From NCBI GenBank assembly GCA_028710655.1, contig JAQTTS010000127.1, positions 1 through 6,296 on the forward strand: a DNA stretch of 6,296 nt. Reading direction: 5' to 3'. The notes under the pieces were generated by a model that was given only the letters and a program-made list of their open reading frames with translations, was not told where the DNA came from and did not search any database. The translations under genes were made by a program, and so were the position numbers. This document shows, one piece after another, positions 1 to 5,212 of this stretch. This DNA comes from Dehalococcoidales bacterium (lineage in GTDB: Bacteria > Chloroflexota > Dehalococcoidia > Dehalococcoidales > UBA5760). Every line of letters starts with the position of its first letter. Within the stretch, counting starts at the first letter, position 1.

Positions 1-704
1 GTTAACCCCACCAGCAGAAGGAATGAGGCGAGGTCACCGCTGCCGAACTGGGAGCTGACGGGGAAGGCGAAACGCTCCGGGGGCAGGGAGCTGACCAACC
101 CGGCCCAACCCCCCAGCCGCGACAGTACCAGCGCCAGGCAGGTGAATATCCCGGCCAGCACTATTCCTATCTGTACGATATCGGTCCGGATGATAGCCTG
201 CTGACCACCCAGAACAGCATAAATGACAAAGGCAACCGTAAAGATCACCATCCACAGGGCAGGATCAGCCACTCCCAGGATGCCCAGTATCTTTCCCGAA
301 GCTATAATCTGACCGGCGAGAACGCCTACCCAGGCAATTACGATAAGAAACGAGGCAGCCAGGCCAACCCGGTTGTCATACTGCTTCGCCACCATCTCAG
401 GAAGGGTATACAGCCCGAATCCCCTCACCTTCCCGGCGAAGAAAATCCCGGAGGCCACCAGCCCGATACTGCCGACCAGCAGCCACCAGGCCCCGGTCAG
501 ACCCCGGGCAAAACCCAACCCGGCCATGCCGATAGTTGCCGAACCACCCACAACGGTAGCCAGCAGAGAACCGGTAATGAGCAAGGGAGACCCCCTTCTA
601 CCAGCAACCAGGAAATCATCCACCCCCCTCGCCCTACCCCGGCTCAAGACACCGATAACAATCACAACCACGAAATAGGCGGCAATAATCGCCAGTTGCA
701 GCAT
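1..704 (-). CDS. Sodium:solute symporter (SSS family), N-terminal part, cut by the window edge
   Basis: Inner-membrane importer that should couple solute uptake to Na+ entry; the substrate cannot be told from this half. Reading leftward from ATG 704-702 the frame stays open for 234 codons to the edge, against about 450-550 residues usual for the family. It is very hydrophobic, with helices at roughly residues 2-19, 42-66, 71-92, 116-141, 150-170 and 176-196, and another starting near 226. SSS hallmarks are visible: DDFLVAGRR after helix 1, YTLPEMVAKQY at 99-109, and IYAVLGGQQA followed by TDIVQ at 161-178, which nearly fits the family signature (Y-[A]-x2-G-G) but has Gln where Leu/Met/Phe is usual. 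The start is supported by AGGGAGA (717-711 on this strand), with GGGAG 7 bases before ATG. The gene is divergent from the ABC operon. The family call is firm; no substrate or gene name is offered. Confidence 0.88.
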   Translation of the reverse strand, partial: MLQLAIIAAYFVVVIVIGVLSRGRARGVDDFLVAGRRGSPLLITGSLLATVVGGSATIGMAGLGFARGLTGAWWLLVGSIGLVASGIFFAGKVRGFGLYTLPEMVAKQYDNRVGLAASFLIVIAWVGVLAGQIIASGKILGILGVADPALWMVIFTVAFVIYAVLGGQQAIIRTDIVQIGIVLAGIFTCLALVLSRLGGWAGLVSSLPPERFAFPVSSQFGSGDLASFLLLVGL

Positions 705-810
705 ACTTGCTCTCCCTGTTCGTACTAATACTGCCGATGGGTAGATACTCCCAAGAACATGGACCATATCCAAGGTGGTCACCGGGCCCCGGCATGAAAC
801 TCACTTTCAA

Positions 811-819
811 AGTATAATA
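811..819 (-). promoter_or_regulatory. Weak candidate -10 region for the symporter gene
   Basis: Read on the minus strand this is TATTATACT, containing the -10-like hexamers TATTAT and TATACT, about 110 bases upstream of the symporter ATG. No acceptable -35 hexamer sits 16-18 bases upstream; the nearest resemblance, GTGACT, is about 23 bases away from TATTAT. It is the best -10-like sequence in the leader, but the call is tentative. An activator-dependent promoter would fit a missing -35, which is inference. Confidence 0.25.
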
Positions 820-891
820 GCTCCGAGGCTAAGTTGGCTAGTAGTCACCAGAAACCTGGGTAAACCATCCCATAGCCCCACACAGACAGAT

Positions 892-920
892 TTGATTTAT
901 TTCCTTAGACAGGCTATAAT
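892..920 (+). promoter_or_regulatory. Sigma70-type promoter of the NEW3/ABC operon
   Basis: TTGATT at 892-897 (4 of 6 to the -35 consensus) and a perfect TATAAT at 915-920 are separated by exactly 17 bases. Transcription should start near 926-928, giving a leader of about 110 bases before the ATG at 1037. No other promoter of similar quality was seen in front of this operon, and the gene junctions inside it leave no room for one, so it probably drives all three genes. Confidence 0.72.
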
Positions 921-962
921 CTAACAAATTTCAGGCAATTCGATATAGACGTGATTGTCAGA

Positions 963-978
963 AAGAATGTCCATTCTT
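963..978. promoter_or_regulatory. Perfect 7-bp dyad, candidate operator in the operon leader
   Basis: AAGAATG-TC-CATTCTT is a perfect inverted repeat of 7 bp with a 2-base centre, lying about 36-51 bases downstream of the expected transcription start. A 2-base loop is too tight for a full RNA hairpin, so a binding site for a dimeric repressor is more likely than an RNA structure. No known operator was recognised, and a chance dyad cannot be excluded. Confidence 0.4.
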
Positions 979-1006
979 CCCGGGAGATATCAGTAAGTCC
1001 CCGGGG
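979..1006 (+). other. Paired CCCGGG element in the leader
   Basis: CCCGGG at 979-984 and CCCCGGGG at 999-1006 are each self-complementary and can also pair with each other across about 14-16 bases in the transcript. No T-run follows, so this is not a classical terminator. The TCCCC at 998-1002 can also pair with GGGGA at 1026-1030, part of the ribosome binding site of the next gene, which allows a possible effect on translation. Function is unproven. Confidence 0.35.
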
Positions 1007-1036
1007 GAGCTAATAACTCTGTTGAGGGGATAAGCC

Positions 1037-1966
1037 ATGATTAGATTTAGGAGAGTTCGCTATCTTCTTTGCCTAGCTTCACTCTGTACAGTGCTCGGTG
1101 GCTTATTGGGAAGCCATGTCGCCCTCGCCGCCCAGGAAAACGCCAGTAACTCTCTCACGCTGCCGCCAAACGAGGAGCAACCTGCCGAGGAGCAGACCGC
1201 TCCCCAGGAGCGTATAGAACTCTCCGCCCAGTACCCCGTCCTGGAAAACACGGCCGGCGCCAGCTATAATTTTGAGATTACCGTTGATTACCGGATTAAG
1301 GAACGCAGGACTTTCGACCTTAATCTCACCATGCCACCGGGATGGAACGGCACGCCAAAGTCAACCACCCCGGAGAGCGCGATATCGGCCTTCGACCCGG
1401 AACCACTGAACATGACTGAACAGCTCATCGTTCAAGTCTGGCCGGTAGATACTCTACCCGAACCGGGTGAGTACGACTTCACCTTTGAGGTAGCTTCGGA
1501 CGACCTGCTGGACAGCATCGACCTTAAGGCAATAGTAGTCGACTCACCCCTCAGATACGCGCTGAGTATGTCCGTCCCCACCCAACAGACCGGAATTCAG
1601 GCGAGCGCCGGTGAAGACAACCATATGTCAATCCTGATAACCAACTCGGCGACCGGAGAACTGGAAAACATTACCCTATCGTCAGAAAAACCGGAGGGAT
1701 GGGAGGTTACCTTCACTCCGAGCATCCTGGATAACCTGGAATCGGGCCTTGCCCAAGAGATAAATGTGGCGATAAAACCGCCCAAGGGGACGGAAGCCGG
1801 CGACTACCCAGTTATTCTGAAAGCCACCAGTGAGAAGACTGACGGCACTCTGGAAATCAGAGTGGCAGTGATGGCATCTACTGCCTGGGGAGGCATTGGC
1901 ATTGGCATCGCGGCCGGAGTCATCGCTGGCTTGATAATCTGGTTCAGAAAATTAGGCAAACGGTGA
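1037..1966 (+). CDS. Secreted, C-terminally membrane-anchored protein with two NEW3-like domains
   Basis: Extracytoplasmic protein of 309 residues and unknown role, probably a partner of the ABC exporter encoded next. Residues 1-31 form a Sec signal peptide: basic start (RFRRVR), hydrophobic core, then HVALAA with likely cleavage near 30-32. An acidic, Pro/Glu/Gln-rich linker follows (42-60). Two Ig-like repeats come next, about 60-170 and 172-280. Each has a Pro-x-Gly-Trp turn (PPGW at 100-103, PEGW at 219-222) and a later G-x-Y (GEYDF at 144-148, GDYPV at 255-259). The second fits the NEW3 pattern well (GWEVTFTP, then IKPPKGTEAGDYPV). A hydrophobic helix at 284-303 followed by RKLGKR gives a type I anchor with a cytoplasmic tail. 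GAGGGG at 1024-1029 supports the ATG. The stop overlaps the ATPase start by 4 bases. Binding of a surface polymer or delivery of substrate to the exporter is a guess. Confidence 0.85.
   Translation: MIRFRRVRYLLCLASLCTVLGGLLGSHVALAAQENASNSLTLPPNEEQPAEEQTAPQERIELSAQYPVLENTAGASYNFEITVDYRIKERRTFDLNLTMPPGWNGTPKSTTPESAISAFDPEPLNMTEQLIVQVWPVDTLPEPGEYDFTFEVASDDLLDSIDLKAIVVDSPLRYALSMSVPTQQTGIQASAGEDNHMSILITNSATGELENITLSSEKPEGWEVTFTPSILDNLESGLAQEINVAIKPPKGTEAGDYPVILKATSEKTDGTLEIRVAVMASTAWGGIGIGIAAGVIAGLIIWFRKLGKR
1892..1909 (+). repeat. Three tandem GGCATT/C hexamers
   Basis: GGCATT, GGCATT and GGCATC lie in frame and encode the Gly-Ile dipeptide three times (residues 286-291), at the start of the C-terminal membrane helix of the NEW3 protein. 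Slippage by one unit would keep the frame and change the helix by two residues. It is probably an incidental low-complexity codon run. Confidence 0.6.
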
Positions 1967-2910
1967 GCAAATTGGCCAACAAGCTGATAGTAGAGACAAA
2001 GAACCTGACCAAGACCTATGACAGCACTACCGTGGTTGATAATCTGAACCTTCAAATAGAGGAAGGAGACCTTTTTGGTTTCCTCGGTCCTAACGGCGCC
2101 GGAAAAACGACAACGATATTGATGTTGCTCGGGCTTACCGAACCGACCTCCGGTTCAGTGCGTGTCGCCGGGTACGACTCCGCACGGGAGCCGTTGAAAG
2201 TCAAGAGTATCACCGGCTATGTCCCGGAAAAGGTGGGCTTTTACGAAAGTCTGACCGCATCCTATAACCTCGCCTATATAGCCAGGTTGAACAATCTCCC
2301 CGAAGATGTGGTCAAGAAAAGGGTCGCCGAGACGCTGGAAATCGTCGGCCTCGCCGACAAGGCCGAGCAAGCAGTAGGAGAATTCTCCAAAGGAATGAAG
2401 CAACGGCTTGCCTTTGCCGACATATTGATAAAAAATCCCCGGGTTGCCATTCTGGACGAGCCCACCTCAGGCATTGATCCCGAGGGCATTAATCAGCTGC
2501 TCGACCTGATCGCCAATATAGCCAAAGAGAGAAAGATGACTGTTATTATGTCATCCCATCAACTGCATCAGGTGCAGAGAATCTGCAACCAGATCGGGAT
2601 AATGGTACGGGGAAGACTGCTGGTCAAGGGCTCGCCCAACCAGCTGGGTAAGGATAGCCTTGGCGGCAGCCAGTTCAAGATTGAGATTCAACTGACTGAA
2701 ATCACGCAAGGCATCATTGATGCCATCAAGCGGGTCAAAGGCATTCTCAGTGTGGAAAGGATGGAGGACAAGCTGCTGGTAGGCAGCTCGAAAGACCTGA
2801 GACCCCAGATAGCCAGGGCGATTGTCGAGGCGAACGGGCTGCTGGTAGAGATGAAGATCCAGAGTTTCGCTCTGGAGGACATTTATCTAAAATACTTTAA
2901 AGAGGCCTAG
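1963..2910 (+). CDS. ABC-2 type transporter, ATP-binding subunit
   Basis: Cytoplasmic ATPase of 315 residues that should power the permease encoded immediately downstream. All nucleotide-binding motifs are present in order: Walker A GPNGAGKT (42-49), signature FSKGMKQRL (141-149, SKGMK in place of LSGGQ, common in this subfamily), Walker B VAILDE with catalytic Glu166, D-loop SGID (169-172) and H-loop His199 in SSHQ. The Q-loop position reads YVPEK (87-91), with Glu where Gln is canonical; this is common in DrrA/NatA-like exporters. The region after about 225 is the extra C-terminal domain typical of the group. The GTG start overlaps the previous stop as GTGA. Only a weak AGG lies upstream, so translation is probably coupled to the NEW3 gene. 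The 315-residue length is normal for the family. The exported substrate is unknown. Confidence 0.93.
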   Translation: MSKLANKLIVETKNLTKTYDSTTVVDNLNLQIEEGDLFGFLGPNGAGKTTTILMLLGLTEPTSGSVRVAGYDSAREPLKVKSITGYVPEKVGFYESLTASYNLAYIARLNNLPEDVVKKRVAETLEIVGLADKAEQAVGEFSKGMKQRLAFADILIKNPRVAILDEPTSGIDPEGINQLLDLIANIAKERKMTVIMSSHQLHQVQRICNQIGIMVRGRLLVKGSPNQLGKDSLGGSQFKIEIQLTEITQGIIDAIKRVKGILSVERMEDKLLVGSSKDLRPQIARAIVEANGLLVEMKIQSFALEDIYLKYFKEA

Positions 2911-2911
2911 C

Positions 2912-3889
2912 ATGCGAGGACTGCTGACGGTATTTAATAAAGAACTGGCTGACTATTTCATCAGTTGGAGAGGCATCATACTTTTCGGCGTGGTGTTGCT
3001 GACAGCGGTGTTCGCCATCTACGGACCCGCGGGGGCACTGCAAAACATCCGCGCCGACCTGAGCTCCACCAGTCAATTCGGAGCTATCCAGTTCGTCTTT
3101 CTCAAGCTCTTTACCACCTCGGGGCAGAGTTCGCAATCCTTCCTCTACTTCGTCTCGGCATTCCTGATACCAGTAATAGGCATAGCATTCGGTTTTGACG
3201 CCATCAACAGTGAAAAAAACAGCGGCACCATGAGCCGTCTTCTTTCGCAGCCCATCTACAGAGACACCGTCTTCAACGGCAAATTCTTCGCCGGCGTAAC
3301 CACCATCGCCATAATGCTGACTAGTATTATACTGCTTATCTCCGGGCTGGGGCTGAGCATGATTGGAGTACCCCCGAGCTCGGAAGAAGTCTTCCGGTTG
3401 TTTCTGTTCATCGTAATGGGTACACTGTACGGAGCGTTCTGGCTGGGGCTGGCCATGCTCTTTTCCACCTTTCTGCAGCGGGTAGCCACCTCAGCACTGG
3501 CCACAATTGCCGTCTGGATATTCTTCCTCGTCTTCATGGCTATGATATCCACCTTCGTTGCCAATACAATGATGCCCATCGACGATAATTCAACAACACA
3601 GGAGATCTTCCGGAATATCGAAATTCAAATCACAGCTTCACGTGCTTCACCTATTTTCCTATTCCAGGAAGCAACTACCGTAATCCTTGCTCCAGGAGAG
3701 AGGACGGCATCCGAACTACTGCAACTGCTGCAGCAGTCCTCCGGGGGCGGGCTTATCTCAAGCACCCTGCCGCTGGGGCAGAGCATACTTACCATATGGC
3801 CCCACATAGTAACCTTCATCGCCATACCCACAATGCTCTTCGCCATATCGTACTACAAGTTTATGCGTGAAGAGATCAGGTCCACCTAA
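2912..3889 (+). CDS. ABC-2 type transporter, permease subunit (NosY/GldF-like)
   Basis: Integral membrane protein of 325 residues, the channel-forming partner of the preceding ATPase. Predicted helices are at about 21-40, 78-98, 125-152, 162-186, 193-216 and 294-315, the six expected for ABC-2 permeases, with both ends cytoplasmic. The N-terminal FNKELADYF helix and the motif SEKNSGTMSRLLSQPIYR (100-117), in the cytoplasmic loop after helix 2, are diagnostic of the NosY-like branch and probably contact the ATPase. Loops at about 41-77 and a long one at 217-293, rich in Gln/Ser/Glu, would face outside, where they could meet the NEW3 protein. The ATG lies 1 base after the ATPase stop. Its ribosome binding site, AGAGG, is inside the end of the ATPase gene. 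It is the last gene of the operon, ending 55 bases before a strong hairpin. Family certain, substrate unknown. Confidence 0.92.
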   Translation: MRGLLTVFNKELADYFISWRGIILFGVVLLTAVFAIYGPAGALQNIRADLSSTSQFGAIQFVFLKLFTTSGQSSQSFLYFVSAFLIPVIGIAFGFDAINSEKNSGTMSRLLSQPIYRDTVFNGKFFAGVTTIAIMLTSIILLISGLGLSMIGVPPSSEEVFRLFLFIVMGTLYGAFWLGLAMLFSTFLQRVATSALATIAVWIFFLVFMAMISTFVANTMMPIDDNSTTQEIFRNIEIQITASRASPIFLFQEATTVILAPGERTASELLQLLQQSSGGGLISSTLPLGQSILTIWPHIVTFIAIPTMLFAISYYKFMREEIRST

Positions 3890-3944
3890 CACCGGCGTCA
3901 GCCAACCCCGGAGACTCCAGAGGCAAATGGCTTAGGAAATCAAG

Positions 3945-3973
3945 AAGGCTGCGGGTGTTATGCCCGCAGCCTT
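3945..3973. terminator. Bidirectional intrinsic terminator between convergent operons
   Basis: AAGGCTGCGGG (3945-3955) and CCCGCAGCCTT (3963-3973) form a perfect 11-bp GC-rich stem with a 7-base loop, 55 bases after the permease stop and 45 bases after the ftsZ stop. On the minus strand the stem is followed by CTTGATTTCC, a moderate T-rich tail, so it fits best as the ftsZ terminator. On the plus strand the stem ends in CTT and then ACACTGG, a poor T-run, so rightward termination may be less efficient. Confidence 0.75.
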
Positions 3974-4018
3974 ACACTGGTCTCGAGGCTTTCCTCAAGA
4001 AACTGCGTGTTTATGCAA

Positions 4019-5170
4019 TTACTGACTTTGCCGAGAGGCTTCCCTGAGCGGAGTATAATAAGGGCCGCTGGCAATCTTCTGAGACGGAGTTACCGCCTGA
4101 CGCCGATGGCTAAACAGGGGACGGCGCAGGAATGAGGGTACATCCATCTCTTCCTCACTCTTCAGACCCTTGAGCAGCTGTGTAATCTCATCATCCTCCT
4201 GACCTTTGTTCACCCCTGTCTTAGAAGCAAACCCGGTAGCAATCAGGGTAATCTTGACCTCGTCATTCATACTGGGATCATGAGCCACACCGAAAATAAT
4301 GTTAGCTTCAGGGTCTACCGCTGCTTTAATCGCCTCCGCCGCCTCATTAACCTCAAACAGGGTGAGACTGCTGCCGCCGACAACATTAAACAGAACTCCC
4401 TTTGACCCGGCAACAGAAACATCCAGCAACGGGCTGCTCAGAGCCTCTCTGGCCGCTTCTACCGCCCGGTTCTTGCCGGAAGCAACACCGATGGACATCC
4501 AGGCAGGACCGGCATTCTTCATTATCGCCTTGACATCAGCAAAATCAAGGTTAATCATACCGGGGACAGTGATGACCTCGGATATCGCCTGAACACCATG
4601 TCTTAAGACATCATCAGCCAGCTTGAAGGCATTATCCACACCTGTCTTCTGATCACAGAGACTAAGCAAGCGGTCATTGGGAATAATAATCAGGGTATCG
4701 ACCTTACCCAGTAGGTTGGTAATACCTTCATCGGCCACCTGGCAGCGACGATTGCCCTCAAAGGAAAATGGTTTGGTAACCACAGCAATGGTTAGAGCAC
4801 CGCTTTGCTTGGCAATCTCAGCGACGACAGGAGCCGCACCGGTGCCGGTACCACCACCCATTCCGCAGGTGATAAAAACCATATCCGCACCGGAGACAAT
4901 CTCCTTGATTTCATCGCGGTTTTCCTCAGCCGCCTTTGTTCCAAAATTGTGGTCGCCACCAACGCCTAACCCTCTGGTAGCCTTCTCGCCAAGCTGCACA
5001 CGTAGCGGAGCCTCGGCAATAGCCAGGGCTTGAGCATCGGTATTCATAACAACGAACTCTACACCCCGGATGTCCTCCTGTACCATACGGGTTATTGCAT
5101 TACAGCCGCCACCGCCCAAGCCAATAACCTTGATCTTAGCCGGGTTAGCAACAAAACTTGTCTTTGCCAT
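4019..5170 (-). CDS. ftsZ: Cell division protein FtsZ
   Basis: Tubulin-like GTPase that polymerises at mid-cell into the Z ring and recruits the division machinery. The protein has 383 residues. Visible signatures are GLGGGGCNA (17-25), NTDAQAL (43-49), the tubulin GTP-binding motif GGGTGTGAAP (105-114), TKPFSFEG (132-139), IPNDRLL (163-169) and the T7 loop NLDFADVKAIM (207-217), with the catalytic acidic residues Asp209 and Asp212. The globular core ends near 314. A short linker (about 28 residues) leads to DVPSFLRR (343-350), the conserved peptide that binds FtsA and is normally almost terminal. Here about 33 more residues follow, including the basic stretch FSHRRQ. The ATG is fixed by an excellent ribosome binding site, AAGGAGG, 5 bases upstream. 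The gene is 42 bases downstream of ftsA and clearly co-transcribed with it. Confidence 0.98.
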   Translation of the reverse strand: MAKTSFVANPAKIKVIGLGGGGCNAITRMVQEDIRGVEFVVMNTDAQALAIAEAPLRVQLGEKATRGLGVGGDHNFGTKAAEENRDEIKEIVSGADMVFITCGMGGGTGTGAAPVVAEIAKQSGALTIAVVTKPFSFEGNRRCQVADEGITNLLGKVDTLIIIPNDRLLSLCDQKTGVDNAFKLADDVLRHGVQAISEVITVPGMINLDFADVKAIMKNAGPAWMSIGVASGKNRAVEAAREALSSPLLDVSVAGSKGVLFNVVGGSSLTLFEVNEAAEAIKAAVDPEANIIFGVAHDPSMNDEVKITLIATGFASKTGVNKGQEDDEITQLLKGLKSEEEMDVPSFLRRPLFSHRRQAVTPSQKIASGPYYTPLREASRQSQ

Positions 5171-5183
5171 CTCCTCCTCCTTT
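5171..5183 (-). promoter_or_regulatory. Strong ribosome binding site of ftsZ
   Basis: On the minus strand this reads AAAGGAGGAGGAG directly before the ATG. It contains a full AAGGAGG match to the 16S rRNA 3' end (5182-5176) at 5-base spacing, plus a second overlapping GGAGGAG register. It is clearly stronger than the other ribosome binding sites in the window, which fits the need for far more FtsZ than FtsA from one transcript (inference). Confidence 0.85.
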
Positions 5184-5212
5184 CAATACCATTAATTTTC
5201 TTTTTCGTCTAT

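Larger units (their letters stand above)
705..1036. other. Divergent intergenic region between symporter and ABC operon
   Basis: This 332-base stretch has no convincing gene on either strand. It carries the 5' leaders and control signals of two divergent transcription units. The right half has a well-spaced promoter, a dyad and a paired GC-rich element, each listed separately. The left half has a GC-rich dyad CCGGG-C-CCCGG at 782-792 and a small GGTG-GT-CACC dyad at 774-783, both within the probable symporter leader. AT-rich DNA is concentrated at 890-945 around the rightward promoter. Confidence 0.75.

Noticed and set aside
34..255. 73-codon minus-strand frame within the symporter
   Set aside because: It is out of frame with the symporter, whose continuous frame carries the SSS motifs; the Cys/Gly/Arg-rich translation is a shadow.
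373..678. 101-codon plus-strand frame antisense to the symporter
   Set aside because: Pro/Thr-rich low-complexity translation opposite a clear SSS coding sequence, with no ribosome binding site of note.
813..818. Plus-strand TATAAT as an additional promoter
   Set aside because: No -35-like hexamer lies 16-18 bases upstream; the upstream sequence there is the GC-rich CCGGG dyad.
2221..2240. Glu instead of Gln in the ATPase Q-loop as a sign of inactivity
   Set aside because: This substitution is common among ABC-2 type exporter ATPases, and every other catalytic motif is intact.
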